The translations under genes were made by a program, and so were the position numbers. This document shows positions 38,492 through 49,642 of a stretch of DNA of 64,000 nucleotides, piece by piece. Each line of letters begins with the position of its first letter. Position 1 is the first letter of the stretch. Location of the stretch: contig JABWDB010000002.1 of NCBI GenBank assembly GCA_019614645.1, forward strand, positions 24,851,501 through 24,915,500, given 5' to 3'. Source of the stretch: Stratiolaelaps scimitus. Its lineage: Eukaryota; Arthropoda; Arachnida; Mesostigmata; Laelapidae. The notes beneath the pieces were generated by a model that did not search any database, was not told the origin of the DNA, and worked only from the letters and a program-made list of their open reading frames with translations.

Positions 38492-41400
38492 GCTTATATC
38501 ATGCTTAAGTACTTCAACATAAACGCTGTTCGACGCAGGTCGCAATGGGTGCTCTCGACAAACGCCTACTTATTCCCCAAGTATTGTTTCCTCGTTAGTA
38601 AACACTTGTCATATGATCAACCGTCCTCGAGCGGTCTTCTCTGTTTATTCTGCGGGGTGTATCTGTGTTTTTGCAAAACGTTCTCTCACTTGTACAATCT
38701 CCTCTCCGACCAGACGATATTCGGAGGATGGCATGCTTCGATAGGCAATCGAACTAGTTGGTGGTAGGTACGGCAGGGCGTGTCGGTCAATCCCTGCGTC
38801 AGATTTTCTTTATAGCTTCAGTCTATCATTGTCATAGGCAGCGTCCGCGTAATTCTAATCCTGACACCCATTACTAATCTGTTAAATGGGCCTTGTCTCA
38901 AGTTTTATCCAAGAGCAATCAAGTCCACCTTTCGCGTAATGTTATATTTGTGTAAAAATCCCAATCAGAAGTTGTATGCCAATCCGAATTAACTCTGGCT
39001 TATGGTCCTACTTCATCAACATCTGGTCACGAAATCCTTCCATTAGGCAGATAGAAATTTACGATATATTAAATCAACTACACGATTGTGGGTGACCAAC
39101 AAACAGTGACAAATATGGTCGCTCCATTAATCAAAAAAAAAAAGGACAGATACGCAAATGAAATAGATGAAGGTATCCATTTACCTATTAATCAGTCAGC
39201 AGTGATAACCATCTCGAACTGGTGCTCGGTTTTCATATGTTCCCGCAATTTGTCTACATCAATGAAGAACGTGTTACACTCAAAGCAGTTCATCATGGTG
39301 ATTTCTTCTTCCGCGTCCACTTCGTCGCCAAACGATATCTGTACAACCGCGTCATCGTCATCATTGACAATCTTTTCATAGGTCTTGCTTTGAGTCTTAG
39401 GGGGAGGCTGGGATTCGATCATGTCGCCGGCCTCGGGAGCACCCTCATCGTCCTGATCGCCGCCACCGCCACCGCCGCCATAGACGGATGCTTTCTCTGA
39501 TATCGTACTACTGCTACCGCTTGCCGTTGCTGTCGTGCTTTCCACGGTAAGCACCGCTGCGTCAGCTCCTTCTGTCTCCGCTCCTGTGGTCGAGGCAAAC
39601 GCAGTCTTCAGTTCAGCTTGCGACGCCTGTTTTTTCGCTGATGGTTTTCGGCCAGCCGACGAACTCGCCCGTGCAGGTGGTAGGCGCGCTTCGAACATTA
39701 ACTCATCTTGAGGTTCATGCCCTCGCTCGAGACTGGCCAATGTCGCTTTCCTTTTGGGTGGCCGTCCTCGCGGCCGTTTCGGTGGAGGGGCGGGTACTGC
39801 GAACGTTGGTACAGATTGCTCGGCAGTGATATTTGATAGAACGGCGGCAGCATCGTGGGTCGTAATCAACGCTTCTCCGCTAACGCCCTCATCAAGAAGC
39901 TGTTGTCTCACCGGTAGAGGTTCCTTCTTGACGCCGTCGGCAACGCGCGAATGCCTTGAAGGCAACTTGCGATTCCCATCAGCCGGCTTGAGTTTCTTTT
40001 TGTACGACGTCCTCGGCTGATGTCTTGAGGGATTATCGTCAAAGAATGAGGAACTATTGGACGCCGCTCCCCGCCAACTCGCATTGGTTCTCTTTCGTCT
40101 GCTACTGCGCCGTTTCGTAGATCCCTCATCGCTATCGTTTGCTTCCAGCTCGCGAAGAAATCTCGCCTCCTCAAAATCGTCGTCATCCAGATCATCCGAC
40201 ATTTCCGGTTCGTCCAGATCGCTCAATTCTTCTTCTTCTTCTTCCGAGCTGCTCTTTCTGCGCTTCCTTGAAACCCGCTTCTTAAGTGTCTTTCGCTTGG
40301 CACCCCTGACCGTTAGCTTAGCTGTCTGTGTTGGCTTCAGCGTGACTTTAAGAGAGGGCACCGTGGGCGGTGCCGAAGCCGCCTGATTAGATGCTTGAGA
40401 CTTGCGCTGTGACGGCTGGCCGTTCTGAGATTTCGGGGGCCTACCTCGTTTCCGAGGTGGATTCGCCGGTGGCGGCACAGCAAGCGCAGCTGCTTTACTC
40501 GGCCCACCAGCAGGGCTCCCTTCGATGGCTATTGTAGCCGGTTCCTCGATTGCAGGCGCGGCCGCTTTTAACGTGGGACCAGCCTGTGGCGCTACCTCGT
40601 CCAAGAGCTCTTGTTTGACGAAGGCTGTGGGCGCCTCCTCAGTTTCGTCTCCGATCTCTCCATCTGAGCCGCTCTGGGCAGGCTTGACGGACCATGGCAT
40701 ATAAAAGACTTTCGATGATTTCTTTCTGCCACCTTTAGCCTGTGCCCCTGACGACTGATGTTCCGCGTTTTCGCCAGTGGCAGCGGCGGCGTTCGTCTCC
40801 TCCTCTTCAAGACCCTCGTCGCCCTCTCCGTCATCATCGCTATCGCTCTGCCACGCTTTGCGTTGCTTTTTTCGTTTCACTATGTGCTTCGGGTGGCATT
40901 CCTCCTTGTGCGTACGCATTGTGAACGGGATTTTGGTCTCGAAAGCGCAGAATTTGCACCTCATCGCGGCTTCCTTCTCATAGCAATTAGCGGCCGTGTG
41001 GTCGCTCATTGTGCGCCGCGAGGCGCAAGAGAATCCGCATTTGACGCAGAGATGTGGCTTCTCATTGGTGTGCTTACCAATATAATGATCCTCGAGCTGG
41101 CGTCGCCGAAGAAATCGATCGCCGCACACATGGCACACAAACGGATACTGGTCAACAGGCAGATGGACCTTCTTGTGTTGGCGTAGGTTACTGCCAAAAT
41201 GGAACTTCTTGCCGCATGTGGGACATTCAAAGCGCGGCTCAAGTCCGTGCATCGCACTCTCGTGGCCGCGAATGTCGTAACCGACATACTCGCAGAAGCG
41301 GCACTTCTTCCGGAATTTATTGTCGACGTATTTGCCACCCTCGTGATTGTAGCTCACATGCCCCTTGAGCAGGTATTTGCTGGTTGTGCTGAACTCGCAA

Positions 41401-44400
41401 CCATCCCAGGTGCACCGAAAGCGAAAGTCCTCGTGCACGACCTTCATATGCTCCTCGAGGGCGCCCTTGTACGGGAACAGCTTGTCGCACAAGTCGCATT
41501 TGTGTTTCCCAACATTGTGCTTGATGCTATGGACGCGCAAACCACTGCGCGATTTGTACCTAGAACACAGACAGACGAAGGCACCATATGAATACTCAGC
41601 GGGTTGCAAGGAATAAGGACCACCTTTGACAAAAGCAGCCAGCGGGTAAGAGGGACCCTCCTACAATTTTAGCCAAATTGCTAACGGTGGCCTGGCACAG
41701 AACATTAGCTCTATTATGTTTGCAAATTGAAAGGTCCTTTGGACTGGAACATTTCTAAACACTTCGACCATTTCGAAATATGTTCTTAAATCTGATAGAA
41801 ACAATTCTAAAATGAAACGTCTATACGTTCGGTACGCCGCAAGGGAACCGAAGGCTATTCCCGACTACATCATAATGAAATTATTCCTCTCTGTCGAAGT
41901 ACCGTGGCGATCAATGACTCTATTTTGGTGCCCTCTCTCTCTCTCTCTCTGATACGATATCAGCATTGCGATAGATTCGCCTCTGATTCGAGTAGGTAGT
42001 GGTCCTTGTTCCTTGCCCCAACGTGCCATTCACACCGTCTGACGTGCACTACACAACTATGTACTTGCATACAGCAGTAAATATTAATTACATTTAACAT
42101 TTATGCTAGAACAAATACTTGTTCACTAAACCCGATAGGTTCGGTTCCAAGTAACGCAAGCTGAACTATCACTGGGTTCGATGGCTGACCGAACTAGATC
42201 GATTTGAACGAATTGCATGCAAATGCCGTAAATCTCAAGATTTTGGTGTGTTGGCCAATGAAGTGATGAAGTCCTTAGTTAAGCTGAGTTGACAAACTGG
42301 CCCTTGACTTATATTTTAGTATAAGTAATCAGCCGGTACTTTGACATTTTGCTGTCCTCCTACGATTTAGGGGAGCGAAATTGCTACAGAATAATGAATC
42401 CCCATAACCTCCCATATTTATAAGGCATGTTTTCCACAAACATGCATTGAAATCCGCCCTTATTTTGTGAACTAACGTGAGCCCTATGAAACTAAGACAC
42501 ACAAAGTAATGTAAACAGATACACCCTCCGAGACTTGATACTTCAACCGAATGATTAAAGGTATGAGCCACAATGTCCTCTAGTTCGAGTAGAGGAATAA
42601 GGGACATTCTTAATGAGCCTACAACATATTGATTGTCATCGTAACGAGCCCAACAAACGGATACACAACAAAACCGTCTAATTTTGATCTCACGCGAAAA
42701 AAGCTGACGAAGTTAAACCTCGAAATAGCACGTCGATTTGAAAAGTTTCGTTGTGCCCCGGCGGTGTGTATTTAACATGTTTCATTAAGAATATCTGAAA
42801 TATAGCCCGACAAGGTTTGCAGCAGAACAATGCTAATAATTTTGTGGATTACTCTATATTTCATAAAAGCCTGTTTAAAAAATGGGGATTTCATGGCTTT
42901 AATCAGGTGGGGGAGGGATCCCCCTTTCTGCCCCAACTTGTTGCGGTCAACAACACATATTGAGCCAAAATCAGCGATCGTGACCTTTGGTATGATGCAT
43001 TCTAACCGGCCAGTTCGTAGCTCAATTGCGAGGCACATACATTAAACACAGATTGATCTGGTAGTTACACGCATTGCAGAAATATAAGAGTTGACGACAG
43101 ACAGCAGTACTCACTTGGCGTCGCAGTATGGGCAGGGGTAGTTCCTCTCCTGCGAATGAACCGTGGCCAGGTGCCTCTTCAACATCCGTTTCGTTTTGGC
43201 CACATGACCGCACTCCTCGCAGCGGAATGGGGGTCCACCTTCGACCGCAACGAGCTCTTCCGTCTCCAGAACTCCCAACGTACTGACGTTCATTATGCCA
43301 CTGCCTCCGAGGCCGGCCGAACCAACTCCGCCAGTTAGCGTCTGAACCGTTACCCCACCGCCGACGGAGGCGAGACCTAACGCGTTCAATTGACGCGAAT
43401 GTACACAATGCATGGTTACTAAATTTAGATCACGAACAGGCTGACCTTGATCTACGTTGAACAAATGTTGCTAGAAAAAATGACAATATTTTTGTAATTT
43501 TGCTAGAACTTACTAAATCATTGAGTGAAAATGGCGAGTTCTGGTAGAGTGCTATGACCCACACATACCTCCAATTTGCAAGGTCCCGCCCATGCTAACG
43601 GCAGTCGCCGCTGCAGCGTTGCCTGCCTGTGTCGAGCCGGCTGGATGATGCAGCACCATGTGAACGAGTTGGTGGCCCCCTCCGGGCGTTTGGGCTACCA
43701 CTTGCTGAAGCACTTGTGTTCCACTTCCGGCTGCTTGTCCTCCGAGCTGGCTGGGAGTTCCGCCGATCATAGTTGCAGCTGTACCAGCTTGAGTTACGTG
43801 CAGCTGGGCAACAGATGGTGTTACGATATGATGGCCTGATAAATGTAATGTATGATGTTGCTGTTGGACATTCTGGCCGGGGACTGAGGTCATCCGGCCA
43901 GCCACGTTAACAACAATCGCCTCGCTTGGCAACGCCCCACTGGCGGTGACAACTGCACTCGAACCTCCGGGTGCTGACAGGTGAATTGTAGTAGGAACGC
44001 CGCTACCTCCTAAAGAATTAAACATTTCCCGAGAGACCAAAAATTGTCTCTGTTTTACAAACAACTCTTGATGTTCAAAAGTGATGTTTATATACATTAC
44101 AGCGAGCTACCGAGCTATAGTATTGGCCTCGTCTTAGTATATGTTAAGAATACGATCCTTAATCGGGTATAACTGATGAGTTCATGTAAAGCAATCGGCA
44201 TTATATTTGCCACTATGTTTACAAATCATTAATTCAAATAGCAGATGTATGATACAACGCTTATCTTTCTCACGTCTTCATGCGCTTACGCCCTTGTACA
44301 AGGTAACAACAGCTGCAACCGATTAGCCAATTCTCCCATAAGGCGGATCAAAAGTGTGAGTCATACAACCAAACATTAATACGAGTAAGATGTTATGCGA

Positions 44401-44728
44401 ACATGGCGAAGCATGAGTCTATCCGTCTGGGCTTCTTAAGCAAAGGTCTGTCGTTGTCATTCGTACCTGCCGTCGCGGTTCCAGAAGACGGGCCTGCAGC
44501 TTGTCCGGCTGCATTGGCGCCTCCAGTTGCCGCGCCGGTGGCACTCGTCTCCCCCGGCTCATGCTGCTGGATTATCGGCGTCCGTAAATCCGGATAGTCG
44601 CCCGGCGGTAGCCGAACAAGATTCGATGTCGATGGAGCTTGCGGACCCGGGGGTAAGTCTACCGAAGGGTAGGCCGGTGTTGTTGGTGTTGGGTACCACC
44701 CCAGCAACAGCGAGTCGTGTCCCTCCAT
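29815..44728 (-). CDS. C2H2 zinc-finger locus with one shared 5' part and three alternative 3' exons
   Basis: Shared coding exons are 44467-44728 (start), 43569-44009 and about 43115-43451. The last ends GAC GCC AA before a strong donor GTGAGT, inside the finger CPYCDAK. Three acceptors lie downstream: 41559 (TTCTAG, first base G), 36449 (TTGTAG, first base G) and 31909 (TTTCAG, first base A). Each base completes AAG or AAA (Lys), followed by Phe or Tyr and the helix half of the finger. Totals are 3408, 2967 and 3135 bases, all divisible by three, giving 1135, 988 and 1044 residues. Function is inferred: nuclear transcription factors with isoform-specific DNA binding. The plan recalls lola or mod(mdg4), but no BTB/POZ domain is present. 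The alternative view, three separate genes whose own 5' exons I missed, is unlikely, because none of the three long exons has its own ATG exon nearby and all share the split-finger phase. Confidence 0.8.
31910..34522 (-). other. Sequence between alternative exons B and C
   Basis: No exon with a finger-half start or any other coding signal is seen. It is A+T-rich, with (TA)n tracts near 32259-32282 and 33100-33122. The exon C acceptor and its branch region lie at the left end, and any 3' end of exon B transcripts lies at the right; TATTTATTA at about 34085-34095 gives a minus-strand AATAAA. Confidence 0.45.
34523..36449 (-). CDS. Alternative 3' exon B of the zinc-finger locus
   Basis: It starts after TGTTGTAG at 36450 with g-FKLSGHLNEHLAGKHN, completing the shared CPYCDAK finger. 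Next come CDQCGKLFSTPFRLKQH, the CX4C finger CSYDGCDYKSKYQQQ, the short CTMCDFEGYCLAAHVRAVH, CQHCDRAFSDRNNQ, CSFCEQMFYTPGRL, a C2HC type CENCGFSTAVER...C and CPRCDFTTHIPF...C. About 400 mostly charged, disordered residues (acidic EDDD-like and Lys/Arg blocks) follow. One isolated finger, CPQCDTFFVDQTKFASHIVE, stands near the end before EWKRAHK and stop. The finger order and the distal finger match exon A. Upstream in-frame sequence beyond the acceptor is leucine- and cysteine-rich noise, as expected for intron. Confidence 0.82.
36450..39191 (-). other. Sequence between alternative exons A and B
   Basis: I find no coding exon. A (CT)10 run (sense strand GA) lies at 36797-36816, about 350 bases upstream of the exon B acceptor, and a (TA)n tract at 38450-38486. 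The open plus-strand frame at 38324-38767 runs through the (TA)n tract and is not convincing. Confidence 0.5.
36797..36816. repeat. (CT)10 run upstream of exon B
   Basis: A pure CT tract on the plus strand, GA on the sense strand of the locus, lies 348 bases upstream of the exon B acceptor. A comparable run stands at the same distance from exon A. Confidence 0.9.
39192..41559 (-). CDS. Alternative 3' exon A of the zinc-finger locus (nearest to shared exons)
   Basis: It starts after GTGTTCTAG at 41560 with g-YKSRSGLRVHSIKHN. It then gives CDLCDKLFPYKGALEEH, the CX4C finger CTWDGCEFSTTSKYLL, the short CRFCEYVGYDIRGHESAMH, CPTCGKKFHFGSNL, CHVCGDRFLRRRQL, C2HC-type CVKCGFSCASRRTM and CKFCAFETKIPFTM. 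A long disordered region follows, with two clear AT-hooks (RKRGRPPK and KRPRGRPPKRK), Ser/Glu-rich and Gly-rich stretches. One isolated finger, CFECNTFFIDVDKLREHMK, precedes the stop. It is the only variant here with strong AT-hooks, so its DNA preference should differ even though its finger block parallels exon B. Confidence 0.83.
41560..43114 (-). other. Intron between the shared finger exon and exon A
   Basis: The strong shared donor GTGAGT is at 43114 and the exon A acceptor at 41560. Read without splicing, the next codon after CPYCDAK is TGA, so intron retention would stop the protein at once. No further alternative exon starting with a finger half was found in this intron. Confidence 0.6.
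41933..41950. repeat. (CT)9 run upstream of exon A
   Basis: A CT tract (GA on the sense strand) lies 374 bases upstream of the exon A acceptor, mirroring the tract before exon B. A third run at 46537-46554 lies in the 5' region of the locus. Confidence 0.9.
43115..43451 (-). CDS. Zinc-finger locus, shared exon 3 with the split finger
   Basis: It encodes a Gly/Val/Leu-rich stretch (LGLASVGGGVTVQTLTGG), an acidic piece (ETEELVAVEGG), a full C2H2 finger (CEECGHVAKTKRMLKRH) and the first half of the next (CPYCDA plus AA). The downstream donor is GTGAGT at 43114. The upstream boundary is uncertain. AG at 43452 (CAACGTAG), a slightly later one before GTCAGCC, or one before TAACCATG all keep the frame with the previous exon; TTTTTTCTAG, the best-looking acceptor nearby, does not. 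I chose the first in-frame AG. Confidence 0.75.
43569..44009 (-). CDS. Zinc-finger locus, shared exon 2
   Basis: 441 bases, phase 1 on both sides. It encodes a low-complexity activation-like segment rich in Gly, Ala, Val, His, Gln and Thr (SAVVTASGALPSEAIVVNVA, QQQHHTLHLSGHH, GGHQLVHMVLHHPAGS). It carries no zinc finger and no BTB fold. Acceptor AATTCTTTAG, donor GTATGT. Such glutamine- and histidine-rich segments often act in transcriptional regulation, but that is inference. Confidence 0.75.
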
Positions 44729-44883
44729 CCTTGATCACGACTAGCCACTCGCCACGAGCACGAAAAAGTGGCTCACTTCTAATTAATAGCTTAGCGATAA
44801 CGTCGCCCACACCCACCCACACACATGAAGCCAGACGATATGTGTCCGACGGTACGAGCAGCTTTTGCCATCCAGTTGAGATC
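44467..44883 (-). CDS. Zinc-finger locus, first coding exon with 5' leader
   Basis: ATG at 44728-44726 (CAAGGATGG, good context, in-frame TGA nine bases upstream) opens MEGHDSLLLGWYPTPTTPAY. The exon continues as a Pro/Gly/Ala-rich segment, ending before donor GTACGA at 44466 with one base of the next codon. A strong acceptor (CTATTTCTCGTTTTCAG) ends at 44884, so bases 44729-44883 should be untranslated leader joined to a further upstream exon. That leader holds a short upstream open frame starting at GGATGGC (about 23 codons). Only 44467-44728 is coding. Confidence 0.75.
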
Positions 44884-47800
44884 CTGAAAACGAGAAATAG
44901 GTCCAGCAAGAACGAATAAGTTGTACGATCCCTCGGAGAAGAAACTCAAGCTGGGAATCAAATCGGAAAGTTGTTGAATTTGACTTCGATGATAATCACT
45001 GTTAGAATGTAGGGAGGTGCAGTTTAAGTCGTCCCGATGTGGGTGAGGTGTACGGAAATATATAAATAGAGCTGTCCAAATTTAAACTTGTCATTATTTA
45101 CTAAGCTTTACGATGTTATTTATAAACAAATGACTGAATGTTCTATACTAGTCGACTTGAATTTGCGGATTATTCTGCCCGCGTTCCAAATTGTATTCGG
45201 GCTAAAGCGATAACGTGAAGTCAAGAAGCCCGTTGTTCTGGCTTATATTTATCCAATTAGCACTATTTCAACACAACCATATAAGTGATCATAAATAGTA
45301 ATTAAAATAATAACAATACTTTAAACTAGAGCCAAACGTATAAAATTATCAACAAAGTTTCGTCTACAGAAAATGCATCGTTGCGGCGGGAAAAGCAACT
45401 ACTCGAATAAATCCTTAAAAAATATCACCATCAGCATGCACTCGTTCAACGACTACGTATTCATTCCGCTGTCGGAATAAAAACGATAATCTTTCCTCTC
45501 GACTTTTTCTAACTTTGAACTAATACTAAAATAAGAACAAAATAGAAACGTAAGTATCTTCCCTCGAAATCCCGATTAAGAGCAGTGTAAATCGTGCAAA
45601 CGTATACGCCAACGCTAACTGGAGCGTAACATTAAAAAAGGTACTGTTAGCAAAAATATGCCGCCGCACTATGATCCATATTTTTTACGATGCACGAAAA
45701 AAATGTGCAAACAACAATTTGTGGTTTAGAAAAATGAATAAAATCTCATAGAGAAATATCACCATTTTATCGTTGCATATAGAATTATTTCATAGGAGCG
45801 CATTGGTCTGTACAGTGACACTAATATAAGGGAACTATTTGTCATCTGCTATTGACGCCGATCCGCTGCACTGCCTCTGCAGTTGGAGAGCCGTTCGGCT
45901 CGGAATGGCGGCTTATCGAAGGATACGGCGAACAAAACATTGTTCCCAGCGCCCATCCGCCGGTCGAGAAACAGCGCTCAATCAACGTCGCGCTGACAGA
46001 GACGGCCAACTTAACTGATGCTCCATCAATAATCAAATGCCTAACAACGACACTGATTCGACAAGGTCTGATTGTCGCGGCCGTGCTAACTCAGGAGTGG
46101 AGGCAATAACATAACAATTCTTCTAATCAAACACTGATTAGTAAATAAGGACAGAAGATTTACAATGTGGTTCCGTTCATTTTGCTCTAAAACGCTATAG
46201 ACTGTAGGCTTATATTAAATTGCGACAGCGGGATTGTATCCAATATTCCGAGTTGTATTTATGAAAACAACACAATTTGTTTCATTTAGAGGATGTGGAC
46301 AAACATGTTTAATTGATGGGATGGCGGGCAATGATGGTTAGCTAATCATTGTTTATCAGATGCGAAACTCTCGAAGCCAATTCACGTCTTTCTTATACAT
46401 CAAAGCAAGTTACCTAAATATATAAAGAAAAGTTGGCAAAACCCTGCTTCCAAACCTCATTTCTCTGCTCACCCTTTTCATTTGTCGAAGAAGTAGTGTC
46501 TCTTCAAACTTTTCATACACACAAACGATATTTCTCCTCTCTCTCTCTCTCTCTCCTGTTTTATTATTTATTTAAGTGGGATATCCAAACACTGCCGCAC
46601 CTTCAACATGATTCCAAAGCGGGAACAGAGGTAGGCATTGAAGGAATATACAGGCGGACTGTCAACCAGAGCCAAATCAACTACACAACACCCGCCATCA
46701 AACAATCACGCCAGGAAGAACGAACTGCGCTAACCGAAACCTTCGGTGCTTATGCGGGTGCTTAATTCGCTCTGCGATACAACACAGCTGTTTGACAATA
46801 TATTGACTGCTCCTGCCGCCGCCTCATTATGGTCCCCTGTTTTATGCTGTTATACAAGGAGCCAAAATGATTATTTAGTTAGCGTTTAACGACTAACTAA
46901 TTCATAATAACTCGCTTCCGGAGACGTCCAAGTCGAAGATACAACCGGTTCGGATGCACTGCGATCGACAAGTGGCAACTGAATTGCATCGATCATCGGT
47001 TCTAGCTGTAGCAGCAGCAACAGCAGTTGAGACGGCACAATGCAATGGGGCATTTCGGTAGGTTTGCCCCTCTTCTTGTTCTCCTTGAGGTTGTGTTGAA
47101 CGCTTCGCGATCGTGATACTCAAATTGCACGTTGCTGTCGCCCGATGCTGTGTCTTGCTGCTTGCTACTGCGTCTTGGTCATTATCATCATCATCGTAGT
47201 AACAGCACCTGCGTGCACTGCTCAACATTGTGTGTGGGCCGCCAGGATCACGGGTGAACGGAATAAACTCGTCGTCCTCCTATTTGGGTGGTTTGTTTTC
47301 AGAACGTTCGAAAATTCAGATCGCCACAGCAACGGCGAATACACGCTCGTACACGAACACATGCACACGAACACACACACACGCAGAAAATAACGTCACA
47401 ACTGCGGCAATCAAGGAAAATCGCCGTTTGACGCACCAACCGATTCGTAGTGGCTTTTCCTATTCCTTGCGCCGTTGTTCTTCTTGCACTGCTGGCTTGC
47501 TTGCCTGCTCCCCTGCCTGCCTAGCGTGGCTTGTGATGCCTGGCGGCGCCTCCGTCCGGTAAGGGCCACACCACTGGTAACACTCTTCGAAGACGCCACC
47601 GCGCTGGGGCTCCGCTATAGAGGGTGCAACGACAAAACAAGATGGCGGTCTCGCCCAGCGGACGCTGCAGCAGCAGCCACAATCGCCCGTCACAGAGTCA
47701 CTCTAACAAAATATAGCTGCAGCAGCAGCAACAGCCATCAAGGGACACAGCCACACTAACGCACCCACAGGCACGACACATATATACACATACACAAACA

Positions 47801-49642
47801 GTCAGGCACACACACGCACAACGACCCATACGCGCTTAACTAAGCGACAGGCGGCGGCAGCTTTCCATTCAGGCCGTTCTTTTGTCTGCTTTGTTTTGCG
47901 GGGCAGGGGAGAGCCACGAGAAGGAGGGAGAGGTTCTTTTTTGCTCTCAGGGGTTTGATGCCTTGAGCGGACTCGGACGGAGGACGATGAAGATAAAACT
48001 CGGCCAAAGGCTTCAAAGATCAGAGGGAAACTGAAAATACTCGATGTGAAATCTTTGCCGATCGGCAGCTTCTTGAGCTTCAACCCTCTGCTAGAGGTTC
48101 CCTGCCGGCTACTTTTGAAACTTCGAGTAAGGAAACAAAGGAATATGGCCAAATCCCCCCAATTGATGGGACATCCTAATATCCTATTGAACTTTGAATA
48201 TAAATGCCCATGAGTAGGGTGTATTATATTATATTAAAATAATTGCAAAACAAAATTGTATCCACTTTCTCAAGGTGAGAAGCATAGGATGAAGGTATCT
48301 TTTGTCAATTCGCAATGGAAAAATTAAGGTAGAGCAAATATAGTACATAAGTGACCTTTTTAATGTGAAACGCTAAAAACCGTAAAAACTACAAAGGGAT
48401 AAATATTCTCTTTAGGGAAACTACACAGGAAAACCGTGACCGCTAACGAATTTCTCTTCTTTAATGTTTAGTTGTAGCACTACAATTGCACTCATAATTA
48501 GAGTTTCGAAAGTCTTTGCATTAGTGTGTCCATATCTAGAATTAAGGGTAATTATAAAAATACAATAGTTATTCAAGAAGTGTTGCATAAAGTAATGATG
48601 TCTGAGATATGAAGAGTAGCACATCAGTGTACTTAGAATAAAGAAATAAAGCCTGAATAAAAATCCATGAACGTCAATTGATCTCAGAAATCAATGAGAC
48701 TTAACAAATGGACTAGTAAGTGTAACAATCCTTAAAATGTACCAAATATTTAAGGGATCTATATAAGGAGCGAACATATCTTCCACACTATTGACTAGTG
48801 TTGTAACGAGGTCGAAAAGACCGCCCTAAAACTTGTTCATTAACTATATCGAGCAGTTCAACCCGTTGAAATACCTGTTTACTCAAAAAAGTCACAGTCG
48901 CCTAAGACAACACACGCTCGTAGAACAAATATCACATTGTACATTTATTATGGTGGATATCCTTTTGTGACCGATATTCGCCTTACGATATAGGACAATA
49001 TATTTCTTAAAATCCTTATCAGATGCGCGGCGCAGCGTCAATTTGTTCCTTCGTTGTTCTTCTGTTTTCTGTTTCTATTTCACATCAGTAATGATATAAC
49101 GACTACAACTCTTCGCCCTAAGTAGCGCCTCTGAAACAATCATCTAGAAATTTCGACAGCATCTTTCTATAATCTCTCTTTCGGCATTTTTGCCGCTCCC
49201 GTTTAACACATGCGCACACGATAGTATTGATAGCATTACAGCAGCCCTAAAAACAACTTTATTTCAAGTCACGCTTGTCAAGTGCAGTCATCATAGCAAA
49301 CAGTTGCACCGTTTTAGTTATACAACATGTACGGATGTACAATTACATAGAAGTAATATAAATAGTATATATATTTATATATATATATGGAACATGGACA
49401 AAATGGATTAGAATAAATATTTAATATATTAATGTGTCGTCGGTATCGTCCAGTTCATCAATATCCTATTTGCATCAGTAATATGAAGTCTGTTTACTCT
49501 ACACATTATTCTATACAGAACTAAGTTGTTGTTGTTGTTGCTCTTTGCCTTGCTTCGGTACAGAAGGAAACTTGGATTGCATTTTACGCAAAAGACCATT
49601 GTCTCATTAAGAGGTAATGATAATAGTACTCAATGGAAAAGG
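44884..49642. other. Upstream region of the zinc-finger locus, no gene assigned
   Basis: No coding exon is supported. A GC-richer block at about 45850-46110 is open on both strands but unrecognised. A second block at about 46900-48150, with CAG, CA and CT runs, looks like a promoter and untranslated first-exon region. It may belong to the minus-strand zinc-finger locus, whose leader must continue upstream of 44884. A plus-strand donor-like GTAAGG at 47560 after a short ATG frame is noted. From 48.2 to 49.6 kb it is A+T-rich and featureless. Confidence 0.4.

Noticed and set aside
39641..41591. Several plus-strand open frames of 60-140 residues opposite the zinc-finger exons
   Set aside because: They are antisense shadows of long GC-rich finger exons, with no start or splice support.
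43440..43470. TTTTTTCTAG as the acceptor of shared zinc-finger exon 3
   Set aside because: It is the best pyrimidine tract, but it puts the exon out of phase with shared exon 2; the next AG downstream keeps the frame.
44467..44728. Search for a BTB/POZ domain in the shared part of the zinc-finger locus
   Set aside because: The shared exons encode only Pro/Gly/Ala- and Gln/His-rich sequence; nothing like a BTB fold is visible.
45852..46109. 85-residue plus-strand frame with an overlapping minus-strand frame
   Set aside because: Balanced composition makes both strands open; no recognisable product and no splice sites that join it to a gene.
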